DNA of 64,000 bases, taken from contig NZ_JAJOMY010000001.1 of assembly GCF_024699945.1 (NCBI RefSeq), positions 3,231,001 to 3,295,000 on the forward strand. Reading direction: 5' to 3'. Under the pieces are notes generated by a model. That model saw only the letters and a program-made list of their open reading frames with translations, was not told the DNA's origin and did no database searches. Source of the DNA: Phenylobacterium sp. J426. GTDB taxonomy: Bacteria; Pseudomonadota; Alphaproteobacteria; Caulobacterales; Caulobacteraceae. Below are positions 55,321-64,000 of this stretch, one piece after another. Within the stretch, counting starts at the first letter, position 1. Each line of letters starts with the position of its first letter. The translations under genes were made by a program, and so were the position numbers.

Positions 55321-56116
55321 ATGATCCGGAATCTCGTCGTGATCGCCGTCGCCGGCTTCGTGCTCTGCCTCGCCGCGCTGTCCGCCGCCTTCGCCATCGG
55401 CGGACCCGACGCCATCGCTCGCGGCGGCTGGCACTGGGCCGGCGGCTGGGACCGGGACCACTGGGACTATGACTGGGACATCGACGTGCCGGAGAGCCGC
55501 GGCCCGGTGGCGACCCGGACCTTCCCCTGGGATGGCTCGGACCGCCTGAGCCTGAGCATACCGGCGGACGTCACCTACACTCAGGCTGATGGCCCGGCCC
55601 AGGTGGTGGTGACGGGGCCCCAGCGACTGCTCGATCGGATGTCGGTCGAAGACGGCCGCATCCGCGTCCGCAAGGCGGGCTGGGGGGTCCGCAAGGTGCA
55701 GATCGCCGTGACCGCCCCCCAACATCAGCCGCTTCCACCTGTCTGGCGCCAACCGGCTGACCATCCGCGACTACAATCAGCCCACCCTGTCGGTGGACGT
55801 CTCGGGCGCGTCCAAGATCGAGGCGCGCGGCCAGACCCAGGAGCTCGACATCGACATCTCGGGCGCCGGAGAGGCCGAGATGGGTCGGCTGGTCACGCGT
55901 GACGCCAAGGTCGACATTTCGGGCGCCGGCGAGGCGACGGTGGCGCCGACAGGCCGCGCCCGCCTGCAGATCTCCGGCATGGGCGAGATCAACCTGCTGA
56001 CCGATCCGGCCGAGCTCGAGACCGACATCTCCGGGGCCGGCCAGATTCATCGTCGCCAGGGCGACGCGCCGGCGGCGGGCACGCAAGAAGCGGCGCCGGC
56101 CAAGACCAGCACCTGA
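55321..56116 (+). CDS. DUF2807/DUF4097-type beta-helix protein, frameshifted
   Basis: About 265 aa in two frames. The first part has a signal anchor and RTFPWDGSDRLSLSIPADVT. After a break at six C (55715-55720) come repeated strands: VDVSGASKIEARG, DIDISGAGEAEMG, KVDISGAGEATV, LQISGMGEINL, ETDISGAGQIH. SGAGE repeats build a short right-handed beta-helix, as in putative auto-transporter adhesin head domains. It is the third gene of the PadR operon. The frame ends at 56116. Confidence 0.8.
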
Positions 56117-56156
56117 CACGTTCTGCAGACTGTCCCCCAAGCCAGCCTGCATAACT

Positions 56157-56188
56157 CGGGCCCGCGCTCCCCCGCGGGCCCGTTCTTT
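56157..56188 (+). terminator. intrinsic terminator of the PadR operon
   Basis: A 10-bp stem (56157-56166 with 56173-56182), a 6-nt loop and a tail TTCTTT. It follows the beta-helix gene stop by 40 nt. Confidence 0.75.
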
Positions 56189-56202
56189 GTCCGAGGGCCG
56201 CT

Positions 56203-56694
56203 CTAGGCCGGCACGAATTTCAGAGCCACGCCGTTGTTGCAGTAGCGCAGGCCGGTGGGCCTGGGACCATCGTTGAACACGTGCCCTTGGTGGCCGAGGC
56301 ATTGGGCGCAGTGGTACTCGGTGCGCGGGACGCCGATCTTGTAATCGGTCTTGGTCTCGATGGCGCCGGGGATCGCGCGGTAGAAGCTGGGCCAGCCGGT
56401 GCCGCTTTCGAACTTCCACTCGCTCTTGAAGAGCGGGAGATCGCAGCCGGCGCAGACGAACGTCCCCTTGCGCTTCTCGCCGTTCAGCGGGCTGGAGCCC
56501 GGGCGTTCCGTGTCCTCGTGACGAAGCACGCGGTAGGCGGCTGGGGACAAGCGCTGCTTCCACTGCGCGTCCGAGATCTTCCGCACGGGTGATGCCGCAT
56601 AGCGGTCGGCGGCCAAAGTCGAGCCAGGCAGGCCGGAGAGTGCGATCAGCGAGGCGCCCAGCAGGAAGGCGCGCCGTTCGGTGTTCGTGTCCAT
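56203..56694 (-). CDS. msrB: secreted peptide-methionine (R)-S-oxide reductase
   Basis: A 163-aa MsrB with a twin-arginine-like signal (ERRAFLLGASLIALSG). The zinc cysteines are CAGC and CAQC. FESGTGWPSFYRAI and the catalytic Cys in RYCNNGVALKF match the family, with GV replacing the usual SA after the Asn. It repairs oxidised methionine in the periplasm. ATG 56694. Confidence 0.92.
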   Translation of the reverse strand: MDTNTERRAFLLGASLIALSGLPGSTLAADRYAASPVRKISDAQWKQRLSPAAYRVLRHEDTERPGSSPLNGEKRKGTFVCAGCDLPLFKSEWKFESGTGWPSFYRAIPGAIETKTDYKIGVPRTEYHCAQCLGHQGHVFNDGPRPTGLRYCNNGVALKFVPA

Positions 56695-56737
56695 GCTCCG
56701 ATTACGTGGACCGACAGGCACGGGATGCAAGCGCAGC

Positions 56738-57136
56738 CTATTGGATGACAAAGACGAAGGTCTTCTCGACCTGATCCTCGATCAGCACGCGCACGACGTA
56801 GCGTCCCGCCGGATGGTGCTTGTCCGCCGACCAGACATTGAGGATCACGCCGTCATCGGGCGTCACGGTGCGTTCGCGTACGATCGGCGCGACGCCGTCC
56901 GGCCCGCTCAACTCCTCGCGATAGCGCACCTGCCGCTTCGGCGTGTCCAGCAGCATCATCCAGCCGTATTCCGGCTTGCCGGCCCGCAGAACCGTCCGCG
57001 TCGGGGTGAACGTCCCTTTGGCGTCGTCGAAAACGCCGAAATCGGACGCCACGATGCTCGTGCGCGCCTCGGCCAGCGCCAAGCCGGGCGACAGCAGAAC
57101 GATGGCCGTCGCCGCGAGTCTCTGGATCGTCTTCAT
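56738..57136 (-). CDS. periplasmic hypothetical protein
   Basis: A 132-aa protein with a signal peptide (residues 1-22) and a beta-rich mature domain: YGWMMLLDTPKRQVRYREEL, GVAPIVRERTVTPDDGVILN, HHPAGRYVVRVLIEDQVEKT. No named family is recognised. The fold may be immunoglobulin-like. It is upstream of msrB in the same direction. Confidence 0.75.
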   Translation of the reverse strand: MKTIQRLAATAIVLLSPGLALAEARTSIVASDFGVFDDAKGTFTPTRTVLRAGKPEYGWMMLLDTPKRQVRYREELSGPDGVAPIVRERTVTPDDGVILNVWSADKHHPAGRYVVRVLIEDQVEKTFVFVIQ

Positions 57137-57212
57137 TTCAGCCCCGCCGATGACACGGCAGGAGACGCCCGAACGACAGCGCCGACCAGACGCCATGCGG
57201 TCGCAGCCGACG

Positions 57213-58181
57213 CTAGAGGCCGGCCGCCTCGTCGAGACCGAGCATAAGGTTCAGGTTCTGAACTGCGGCGCCGGATGCGCCCTTGCCGAGGTTGTCCAAC
57301 AGGGCGATCAGCCGCGCCTGGCCGGACTGGGCGTTGCCGAACACGAACAGCCGCATGCAGTTCGTGTCGTTCAGCGCCTCGGGATCGAGGGCCTCGACGT
57401 GGCCGGCGGCCCCGGCGCGGGTTCTCTGCAGCTCGGCGCACTCGGCTCCGCCCGCCACCTCCACAAAGGTCTCGCCGGCGTAGTAGGTCTCCAACGCCAC
57501 GTGCAGGTCGGACGGGTCCGGCTTACCGGGCAGCGCCCAAAGCTGAAGCGGAACCTCCACCAGCATCCCCTGAGCATAGCGGCCGACGGATGGCGCGAAG
57601 ACCGGCGGATGGGCGATGCCCGTGTAGGCCTGCATCTCGGGCAGATGCTTGTGCGCCAGCGGCAAGCCATAGGCCCGGAAGACATCGCGGGCGCCCCGTT
57701 CCTCGAATTCGGCGATGAGGCCCTTGCCGCCGCCCGAATAGCCCGAGATCGCGTTCACGGTCAGCGGGAAGGCGACGGGGATGAGACCGGCGTCCACCAG
57801 CGGCCGCACCAGGGCGATGAAGCCCGTCGGGTAGCACCCGGGGTTCGCCACCCGCGTGGAGGCGCGGATCGCCTCCCGCTGGTTCCGGTCCAGCTCGGCG
57901 AAGCCATAGGTCCAGCCCGGCGCCACGCGGTGCGCCGTCGAGGCGTCGACCACCCTCACCTTCTCGTTGCGGATCAGCGACACGGCCTCCTTGGCGGCGT
58001 CGTCGGGCAGGCACAGCACGACGGCGTCGGCCGCGTTCAGCAACTCGGCGCGGGCGCCGGTGTCCTTCCGCCGGGCGGGATCAATCGACAGGATCTCGAT
58101 ATCGGTGCGGCCTTGGAGCCGCTCGCGGATCTGCAGTCCCGTGGTGCCGGCTTCGCCGTCGATGAAGACCGTGTGGGCCAT
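57213..58181 (-). CDS. argC: N-acetyl-gamma-glutamyl-phosphate reductase, type 2
   Basis: A 322-aa protein. N-terminal FIDGEAGTTGLQIRERLQGR, CLPDDAAKEAVSLI, the catalytic Cys in RVANPGCYPTGF and HLPEMQAYTGI support ArgC of the short (type 2) class. It makes N-acetylglutamate semialdehyde for arginine. It lies downstream of rpsI, a linkage common in alphaproteobacteria. Confidence 0.93.
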   Translation of the reverse strand: MAHTVFIDGEAGTTGLQIRERLQGRTDIEILSIDPARRKDTGARAELLNAADAVVLCLPDDAAKEAVSLIRNEKVRVVDASTAHRVAPGWTYGFAELDRNQREAIRASTRVANPGCYPTGFIALVRPLVDAGLIPVAFPLTVNAISGYSGGGKGLIAEFEERGARDVFRAYGLPLAHKHLPEMQAYTGIAHPPVFAPSVGRYAQGMLVEVPLQLWALPGKPDPSDLHVALETYYAGETFVEVAGGAECAELQRTRAGAAGHVEALDPEALNDTNCMRLFVFGNAQSGQARLIALLDNLGKGASGAAVQNLNLMLGLDEAAGL

Positions 58182-58196
58182 GGTGGACTCCGGACA

Positions 58197-58232
58197 AAGA
58201 GAAAGGGCGCTCCGGTTTCCCGAAGCGCCCTT
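58197..58232 (-). terminator. intrinsic terminator after rpsI
   Basis: Read leftward, AAGGGCGC and GCGCCCTT (58225-58232 with 58203-58210) form a stem with an inner 4-bp helix, followed by TTTCTCTTT. It lies 27 nt beyond the rpsI stop. Confidence 0.75.
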
Positions 58233-58258
58233 CCGAATACGCGAGTTGTCGCGCGCGG

Positions 58259-58750
58259 TTAGCGCTTCGAGAACTGGAAGCTGCGGCGGGCCTTGGCCTT
58301 GCCGTACTTCTTACGCTCGACGACACGCGGGTCGCGGGTCAGGAAACCGTGCGGCTTCAGGACCGAGCGCAGACCCGGCTCGTAGTAGGTCAGGGCCTTG
58401 GCGATGCCGTGGCGGACGGCGCCCGCCTGGCCCGACAGGCCCGAGCCTTCGACGGTCACGACGACGTCGAACTGGCCGAGACGGTCGGCGATCTGCAGCG
58501 GCTGGGCGATCATCATGCGCAGCACAGGACGCGCGAAGTAGATCTCCTGGTCGCGGCCGTTGATCGTGATCGCGCCCTTGCCCGGCTTGATCCACACGCG
58601 GGCCACCGCGTTCTTACGCTTGCCGGTCGCATAGGCGCGGCCCTGGGCGTCGATCTTCGGCTCGCGGACGACGGCGTCTTCGGCCGCTTGCGTGCCGAGG
58701 CCCTTCAGGGCGTCGAAGCCGGTCGCTTCTTGGGTGTTGGCTTCGCTCAT
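58259..58750 (-). CDS. rpsI: 30S ribosomal protein S9
   Basis: A 163-aa protein. A ~30-residue N-terminal extension precedes the S9 body: [39 protein letters not shown], and the C-terminal [16 protein letters not shown] tail that reaches the P-site tRNA. ATG 58750 shares a base with the rplM stop. Confidence 0.98.
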   Translation of the reverse strand: MSEANTQEATGFDALKGLGTQAAEDAVVREPKIDAQGRAYATGKRKNAVARVWIKPGKGAITINGRDQEIYFARPVLRMMIAQPLQIADRLGQFDVVVTVEGSGLSGQAGAVRHGIAKALTYYEPGLRSVLKPHGFLTRDPRVVERKKYGKAKARRSFQFSKR

Positions 58751-59226
58751 TACGCGCTCCGCACGTTCTTGGCGTTCAGGTCGGCGAACGCGATGGTCTC
58801 GGGGTTCTGGGCCGCGTGCGGGTGCTCGTCGCCCGTGTAGATGCGCAGGTGCGTCATCTGCTTGCGGGCCAGCGGGCTTTCCTTCGGCAGCATGCGCTCG
58901 ACGGCCTTCTCCAGCACGCGCTCGGGGTACTTGCCGCCGAGGATCTGGCCGGCGGTGCGTTGCTTGACGCCGCCCGGGTGGCCGGTATGCCAGTAGAAGA
59001 TCTTGTCCGACAGCTTCTTGCCGGTGAACTTCACCTTGTCCGCGTTCACGACGACGACGAAGTCGCCGCAGTCCACGTGCGGGGTGTAGTCGGGCCGATG
59101 CTTGCCGCGAAGACGCATGGCGATGAACGAAGCCAGGCGGCCGACCACGGCGTCCTTGGCGTCGACCACGATCCACTTCTTCTCGACCTCGGCGGGCTTC
59201 AGCGAAGCCGTCGTAGCCTTCAACAT
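58750..59226 (-). CDS. rplM: 50S ribosomal protein L13
   Basis: A 158-aa protein: [64 protein letters not shown]-type motif as [18 protein letters not shown], and [14 protein letters not shown]. First gene of the rplM-rpsI operon. Confidence 0.98.
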   Translation of the reverse strand: MLKATTASLKPAEVEKKWIVVDAKDAVVGRLASFIAMRLRGKHRPDYTPHVDCGDFVVVVNADKVKFTGKKLSDKIFYWHTGHPGGVKQRTAGQILGGKYPERVLEKAVERMLPKESPLARKQMTHLRIYTGDEHPHAAQNPETIAFADLNAKNVRSA

Positions 59227-59285
59227 GGTGTAATCCGTCAGAATGGTGCGGGTGCGCGAACGTGCGTCCCCGACGTGAGGCGCGG

Positions 59286-59314
59286 CATATGCCGCTCCAA
59301 AGCCGCAATGTCAA
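59286..59314 (-). promoter_or_regulatory. probable rplM promoter
   Basis: Read leftward, TTGACA (59314-59309) and CATATG (59291-59286) are separated by 17 nt. They lie about 60 nt upstream of the rplM ATG, leaving a short leader. Confidence 0.6.
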
Positions 59315-59403
59315 CGCCGTTTTGCGTCGCGAGTTTCGACAAAAGACTGTGAAAACAGTGAGTTATCGTTAGTGGTATTATGATACCGCGTCTTTTCTGG
59401 GCG

Positions 59404-60435
59404 TCAGATGCGCCGGGTCCGCCAGGCGAACGCCGTCGCCACGCCGAGAACGAGCGCCGCCACGAGCTGGTGGGCGATGCCAAGGCTGAGCGGAACGCGG
59501 GCCATCAGGGTGGCGACGCCCAGCACCACCTGCAGCAGCACGGCGGCCGCCAGCGCCACGCCCAGCATCTTGCTCTCGCGGTGGAGATAGTTCGAGCGCC
59601 ACGCCGACAGCCCCACAGCGACAGCGACGCCGGTGACGAGATAGGCCATGAGCCGATGATGCAGCTGTACGGCGCCCTGGCTGTGCGCCAGCGTCCCCCA
59701 CAGCGTCGCCGCCGCATAGTCCTCGGGGACCAGCCGCCCGCCCATCAGCGGGAAGTCGTTGTAGACCAGGCCCGCGTCGTTCCCGGCCACCAGGGCGCCC
59801 AGCAGGATCTGGAAGTAGATCAGCGCCAGCAGCCAGGCCGCCCTGCGCCCCCAGGGGCTGGGAAGCGTTTGCCGTGCGCCGCCCGCCCAGGCGTCGAGCG
59901 CGGTCCAGACGAGCAGCGACAGCAGCGCAAACGCCAGACCCAGGTGGACGGTGAGCCGTTCGGGCGCCACCGAGACCCGCTCGGTCAGCCCGCTCGCCAC
60001 CATCCACCATCCGACGGCGCCCTGCAGCGCGCCCAGCACGAAGATGCCGACCAGGCGCCAGGTCAATCGTCTGGGAATCTCCCGCCGGATCGCGAACCAC
60101 ACGAACGGGGCGAAGAAGACCAGGCCCGTGAGTCGTCCGAGGAACCGGTGGCCCCACTCCCACCAGTAGATCGTCTGGAACTCGGCCAGGCTCATCCCGC
60201 GGTTCACCTGCTGGTACTGCGGGATCTCGCGATACTTGGCGAACTCCGTCTGCCAGGCCTGCTCGCTCAGCGGGGGGATCGCGCCCGTGACCGGCCGCCA
60301 CTCTGTGATCGAGAGGCCGGAGTCCGTCAGCCGCGTGGCGCCGCCCACGATCACCATGGCCAGCACGAAGGCGGCCACCACGAAAAGCCAGACGGCGACA
60401 GGCTTGGAGCGATCGGAACGCAGGAACGAGGTCAT
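59404..60435 (-). CDS. ctaA: heme A synthase (COX15/CtaA)
   Basis: A 343-aa membrane protein with eight helices. Family landmarks are [64 protein letters not shown] and [13 protein letters not shown], with the conserved heme-binding histidines. It oxidises heme O to heme A for cytochrome oxidase. An 8-helix, type 2 alphaproteobacterial form. Confidence 0.95.
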   Translation of the reverse strand: MTSFLRSDRSKPVAVWLFVVAAFVLAMVIVGGATRLTDSGLSITEWRPVTGAIPPLSEQAWQTEFAKYREIPQYQQVNRGMSLAEFQTIYWWEWGHRFLGRLTGLVFFAPFVWFAIRREIPRRLTWRLVGIFVLGALQGAVGWWMVASGLTERVSVAPERLTVHLGLAFALLSLLVWTALDAWAGGARQTLPSPWGRRAAWLLALIYFQILLGALVAGNDAGLVYNDFPLMGGRLVPEDYAAATLWGTLAHSQGAVQLHHRLMAYLVTGVAVAVGLSAWRSNYLHRESKMLGVALAAAVLLQVVLGVATLMARVPLSLGIAHQLVAALVLGVATAFAWRTRRI

Positions 60436-60529
60436 GAGGTCTGCGGGGTGGCGCCGCTTGTGGGCCGAACTTGGGCCGCTCCTTTATCGCTCTTGGGCCG
60501 GAAGCGCGACCCCGCTATAGCGCAGCCCC

Positions 60530-60727
60530 ATGACCGCACGCGTGCGCAAGCTCATCGGCCTGTTCGGGATCGTCGGGTTCCTGCTGTTCTACGTCTGGGC
60601 GGTCGCTTCGATCGGCGCCTTCGTCGCCGACCATTGGGCGGCCCAGCTCGCCTACTACGGCCTGGCCGGCATCCTCTGGGGCGTGCCGATCCTTCCGCTC
60701 ATCACCTGGATGAACCGCGGGCGTTAG
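60530..60727 (+). CDS. DUF2842 family small membrane protein
   Basis: A 65-aa protein with two transmembrane helices ([20 protein letters not shown] and [20 protein letters not shown]). DUF2842 is an alphaproteobacterial family often beside ctaA. It is divergent from ctaA. Role unknown. Confidence 0.85.
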   Translation: MTARVRKLIGLFGIVGFLLFYVWAVASIGAFVADHWAAQLAYYGLAGILWGVPILPLITWMNRGR

Positions 60728-61401
60728 CGCACCCGAACTGGAGGCCGCATCGGCGGCGGCTTCGGGAACACGACACGGAACGCCACGCGCCCAGGTCCCT
60801 CGGGCGCATCCGGACCCGCCTTGATGTACCTGCGCTCAGCCATCCGCAGAGCAGCGGATGAGAATGCAAATCCACCGGGCGCCTCCTCGACCGAACGGCA
60901 GGCGTCAAGAGCCCGCGCCTTGCCGACCAGGCAGTCGATGATCGCGACTCCGCCAACCCCTGCCCGATAGGCATTGTCAGGGAAATACGGTCCGGGCGGC
61001 CCCAGGTGGCTCCACCGTGTCGGGTCGCCGAACACCACATCCCGCGGCCGCTCCGGCAGCTTGAACCGGATCGGGAGCAGCAGCGCATTCCCCACGCCAT
61101 GAGCTTCCACGTTCCAGCGAAACTTCGGGATCAGGCTCAGCGCGGCCGCGCCGAATCCCGCGTCAGCGGGCTCCTCGGACACGATCGTGCAACTGCTGAG
61201 CCGACCTGCCGCGTCCGCAGCGCACGATAGGGTTGCGATCCCCTCCACCCCTCCGTCCGACGCCTTCGCAGGATAGGCCGCGAGCAGATCCTCGGAGGAG
61301 GGGAGCATTGACCAGCGGCTCGCCGCCATCTGGGCCACGGCGACGTCTGAACCGGCTGAGGCCAAGACCAGCGCCGCGCTCAGGAGTGAAGTACGCCGCA
61401 T
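60724..61401 (-). CDS. TonB C-terminal-like secreted protein
   Basis: A 225-aa protein with a signal peptide (ending VAQ) and two TonB_C-like halves: [20 protein letters not shown] with [14 protein letters not shown], and [20 protein letters not shown] with [13 protein letters not shown]. There is no transmembrane anchor of a true TonB beyond the signal. Possibly a stand-alone TonB-domain periplasmic protein. Confidence 0.75.
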   Translation of the reverse strand: MRRTSLLSAALVLASAGSDVAVAQMAASRWSMLPSSEDLLAAYPAKASDGGVEGIATLSCAADAAGRLSSCTIVSEEPADAGFGAAALSLIPKFRWNVEAHGVGNALLLPIRFKLPERPRDVVFGDPTRWSHLGPPGPYFPDNAYRAGVGGVAIIDCLVGKARALDACRSVEEAPGGFAFSSAALRMAERRYIKAGPDAPEGPGRVAFRVVFPKPPPMRPPVRVR

Positions 61402-61471
61402 CGCTCCCCCGAAAAATGCGCTTGCCGGTCTGGCTGCTTCCGCTAGAAGACCCGCCTCGCCGACCGGCCTG

Positions 61472-61548
<77 letters not shown>

Positions 61549-61570
61549 TCGGCCGGCGGCGAGTTTTCCT

Positions 61571-61981
61571 TCAGCCCTTGAGCAGCGCGTCGAGACGCTG
61601 CTTGGCGCTCTCCAGGTCGCGCAACGCAGTCAGTAAGGCCTCGGTGTTTCCTGGCGCGGTCTTCGGGCTGCCGGATGACGCGGCTGGCGCGGTCCCAACC
61701 GCAAACGCGCCGCCCTCGCCCGCCGCGATCAGGCGCTTCAGCCCCTGTTCGCGGTGCAGCTTCTGCACGCCCTTGATGGTGTAGCCCTCGTCGTGCAGCA
61801 GCCGGCGCACGCCACGCAGCACCGCTATGTCGGCGGGCCGGTAGAACCGGCGGCCGCCCGCCCGCTTCATGGGTCGGATGAAGGCGAACTTGGTTTCCCA
61901 GAACCGCAGCACGTGCTGGGGCACGTTGAGCTCGTCCGCCGCTTCGGAGATCGTGCGGAACGCGTCCGGGCCCTTGGCCAC
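61571..61981 (-). CDS. MerR family transcriptional regulator
   Basis: A 136-aa protein. An N-terminal MerR HTH ([40 protein letters not shown]) is followed by a short dimerisation helix ([18 protein letters not shown]) and a helical C-terminus. There are no metal-binding cysteines. It lies directly downstream of ihfA, as in other alphaproteobacteria. Target unknown. Confidence 0.9.
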   Translation of the reverse strand: MAKGPDAFRTISEAADELNVPQHVLRFWETKFAFIRPMKRAGGRRFYRPADIAVLRGVRRLLHDEGYTIKGVQKLHREQGLKRLIAAGEGGAFAVGTAPAASSGSPKTAPGNTEALLTALRDLESAKQRLDALLKG

Positions 61982-61996
61982 GGCGTTACGGCGTCC

Positions 61997-62299
61997 TCAC
62001 CGCGATAGCGCCTGGTCGACCCGCGCCTTCATCACTTGCGAGGCGCGGAAGCCAATCACGCGGCGGGGTTCGATGGCGGCGGGCTCGCCGGTCTTCGGAT
62101 TGCGGCCCATCCGGGCGCGCTTGGAGCGGACCTGGAACACCCCGAACCCGGAGAGCTTCACCTGCTCGCCGCGCTCCAGCGCCTGGCACATCAGTTCGAG
62201 CACCCGCTCGACGAGTTCGCTGCAATCCTGGCGGGTGAGGCCCACCTGTTCGTGCACGGCCTCGCAGAGGTCCGCCCGGGTGACGGTCGCCCCCTTCAT
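61997..62299 (-). CDS. ihfA: integration host factor subunit alpha
   Basis: A 100-aa HU/IHF protein: TRADLCEAVHEQVGLTRQDC, GEQVKLSGFGVFQVRSKRAR, MGRNPKTGEPAAIEPRRVIG. The Pro in the RNPKTGE loop is the DNA-intercalating residue. ATG 62299 was preferred over 62326. IHF bends DNA in replication and site-specific recombination, so it could also serve the mobile element's integrase. Confidence 0.95.
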   Translation of the reverse strand: MKGATVTRADLCEAVHEQVGLTRQDCSELVERVLELMCQALERGEQVKLSGFGVFQVRSKRARMGRNPKTGEPAAIEPRRVIGFRASQVMKARVDQALSR

Positions 62300-62398
62300 C
62301 CTTACGCTGACCCCCCGCCGAGACATCGTTCATGGATCTTGATTGTCCTATCGGCTCAAAGACTTCAAGTCACGCTTTGCAGGCCCTGGTTAAGGCGC

Positions 62399-63379
62399 CT
62401 ACAGCCGCAGCACGCAGGCGCCCCAGGTGAGGCCGCCGCCCATGGCTTCGAGCAGCAGCAACTGGCCCGGTTTGATTCGGCCGTCGTGCACGCCCTGGTC
62501 GAGCGCCAGGGGGATGGACGCGGCAGAGGTGTTGGCGTGTTCGGCCACGGTCGAGATCACCTTGGTCTCGTCGATACCCAGCCGCTTCGCCACCCCTTCC
62601 AGGATGCGCTGGTTGGCCTGGTGCGGAATGAACCAGTCCACCGAAGAGACCTCGACCCCGGCGTCCGCGGCGGCGGCGGTCACCGCCTCCGAGATGTTCA
62701 CCACGGCGTGGCGGAACACCTGATTGCCCTGCATCCGCAGATAGCCGGTGGTCCGCGTCGTCGACACGCCGCCGTCCACATACAGAAGTTCCTGCTTGGT
62801 GCCGTCGGCGCGCAGGGCGAAGCCCAGAAGGCCGCGGTCGGCCGTCGTCCCCTCACCTTCCCCCGGCTCCACCACGACCGCGCCGGCGCCGTCGCCAAAC
62901 AGCACGCAGGTGCCGCGGTCGGTCCAGTCCATCAGGCGGGTCATGCACTCGGCGCCGATCACCAGCGCGCATTTCGCGCGGCCGCGGGCGACGAACCCGT
63001 CCGCCGTGGACAGCGCGTAGACGAAGCCCGAGCAAACCGCCTGCACATCGAAGGCGATGCCAACCGGCGCGCCAAGCTTGCGCTGCACGATGGTGGCCGT
63101 CGCCGGGAAGGTCAGGTCAGGCGTGGTCGTTGCCACGATGATCAGGTCGACGTCGTCCGGCGTGCGGCCCGCCGCGGCCAGGGCGCGCCTCGCGGCCTCC
63201 ACCGCCAGGTCCGAGACCGGCTGGTCGTCCGCAGCCTTGCGGCGCTGGGTGATGCCTGTTCGCTCGCGGATCCACTCGTCGGAGGTCTCGACGATCTTGG
63301 CGAGGTCGTCGTTCGTGACGATCCCATCAGGGAGATACCCCCCGACCCCGGTGACCACGCTACGCAGGACTTTAGACAC
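62399..63379 (-). CDS. fabH: beta-ketoacyl-ACP synthase III
   Basis: A 326-aa thiolase-fold enzyme. The catalytic Cys is in QAVCSGFVYALSTADG, His in IPHQANQRIL and Asn in VAEHANTSAASIPLAL. It starts fatty-acid synthesis from acetyl-CoA. It lies one base after the plsX stop. Confidence 0.96.
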   Translation of the reverse strand: MSKVLRSVVTGVGGYLPDGIVTNDDLAKIVETSDEWIRERTGITQRRKAADDQPVSDLAVEAARRALAAAGRTPDDVDLIIVATTTPDLTFPATATIVQRKLGAPVGIAFDVQAVCSGFVYALSTADGFVARGRAKCALVIGAECMTRLMDWTDRGTCVLFGDGAGAVVVEPGEGEGTTADRGLLGFALRADGTKQELLYVDGGVSTTRTTGYLRMQGNQVFRHAVVNISEAVTAAAADAGVEVSSVDWFIPHQANQRILEGVAKRLGIDETKVISTVAEHANTSAASIPLALDQGVHDGRIKPGQLLLLEAMGGGLTWGACVLRL

Positions 63380-63380
63380 T

Positions 63381-64000
63381 CTAGGCGGCTCCGTCCGCAG
63401 GGGCCGCGGAAGAGAGCGCGGCGGGAAGGCGCCTCATATTCCGTTCGATCTCCGAGGCAAACCCGCTTTGCGCGACGTCAGCTGCGGCGCGGATGGCCAT
63501 GGCGAACTGCCGGTCGTCGGCTCCGCCGTGGCATTTCAGCACCAGGCCGTTCAGGCCGAGCAGCGGAGCGGCGGGCGGCGGATTGATCCTGTCCCGGAAG
63601 CGGAGCAGCGACGGTCGCGCCAACAGCGCGCCCAGGCTCGAGAACGGCCCGGCGGTGAGCGCGGACTTCAGCTCGCCGTACATGAACTTCGCCGCGCCCT
63701 CCATGGACTTCAGCGCGACATTCCCGGTGAAGCCGTCGGTGACGATCACATCGACAGTGCCCTTGGTGATGTCGTCACCCTCGACGAAGCCCCGATATTC
63801 CAGGTCGAGGCCACCCTCACGGAGGATGCGGTTGGCTTCGCGGACCTCTTCATGGCCCTTCATCTCTTCCGAGCCGACGTTGAGCAGGCCGACGGTGGGC
63901 CGGGCGACCCCATGGGCGGCGCGGTGATAGGCCTCTCCCATGATCGCGAACTCGACGAGCCGCTCAGCGTCGCAATCGACGTTGGCGCCCACGTCGAGGA
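63381..64000 (-). CDS. plsX: phosphate acyltransferase PlsX (5' end beyond window)
   Basis: The C-terminal ~206 residues are present: VGANVDCDAERLVEFAIMGE, VGLLNVGSEEMKGHEEVREA, DVIVTDGFTGNVALKSMEGA and APLLGLNGLVLKCHGGAD. The frame is open at the window edge. PlsX makes acyl-phosphate for phospholipid synthesis. The plsX-fabH-ihfA-merR order is conserved in alphaproteobacteria. Confidence 0.95.
   Translation of the reverse strand, partial: LDVGANVDCDAERLVEFAIMGEAYHRAAHGVARPTVGLLNVGSEEMKGHEEVREANRILREGGLDLEYRGFVEGDDITKGTVDVIVTDGFTGNVALKSMEGAAKFMYGELKSALTAGPFSSLGALLARPSLLRFRDRINPPPAAPLLGLNGLVLKCHGGADDRQFAMAIRAAADVAQSGFASEIERNMRRLPAALSSAAPADGAA

Overview
The window is about 68% GC and looks like a chromosome segment of an alphaproteobacterium of the family Caulobacteraceae (Caulobacter/Phenylobacterium type). 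The evidence is a PopA-like degenerate GGDEF protein beside mfd, sdhE and recG, an aminotransferase-hom-glpX-recJ cluster, and a plsX-fabH-ihfA-merR cluster. Species-level assignment is not possible from sequence alone.

Positions 80-10710 are an integrated mobile element in a tRNA-Ser(UGA) gene. A tRNA 3'-half duplication marks both ends. A tyrosine recombinase lies just inside the right end, with paired putative arm-type sites at both ends. Inside, one long leftward gene series encodes a small HTH protein of excisionase type, a winged-helix putative replication initiator with five iteron-like repeats, several small unknown proteins, a P27-type small terminase, an HK97-type major capsid protein and a coiled-coil protein. 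I see no large terminase, portal, protease, tail or lysis gene, so the element resembles a phage satellite more than a prophage. Rightward cargo at the left end encodes a secreted nuclease-like protein, a HEPN-like protein and a TIGR02391/Ymh protein whose frame is broken. A zinc-ribbon protein overlaps the integrase.

The chromosome follows from 10711. 10.8-19.7 kb: DUF2147 protein, Tad pilus-associated TadE/TadE/TadG proteins, MOSC protein, MFS transporter, TusA, YihY/BrkB membrane protein, a CaiB/BaiF racemase and an SDR. 19.8-27 kb: PopA-like protein, Mfd, SdhE, RecG. 27-31.6 kb: DUF3089 hydrolase and a lipopolysaccharide inner-core operon kdsA-hldE-hldD. 31.7-41.8 kb: cyclopropane synthase, sulfur amino-acid genes (cysK, sulfurtransferase, metC-type), amino-acid-binding lipoprotein, SDR, kinase, aldehyde dehydrogenase, pseudouridine synthase. 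41.9-45 kb: small genes and tRNA-Arg, tRNA-Pro and tRNA-Glu. 45-50.5 kb: recJ, glpX, hom, aminotransferase. 50.6-60.7 kb: PHA synthase, a PadR/DUF1700/DUF4097 operon, msrB, argC, rpsI, rplM, heme A synthase. 60.7-64 kb: TonB-like protein, tRNA-Pro(GGG), merR, ihfA, fabH and a truncated plsX.

About ten otherwise well-conserved genes are split by 1-2 nt indels, more than half of them at runs of C or G. This looks more like consensus error than real gene decay and should temper every frameshift-based claim here. Two genes (34875 and 38800) have no canonical start at their conserved N-terminus, and both carry ATC behind a good ribosome-binding site.
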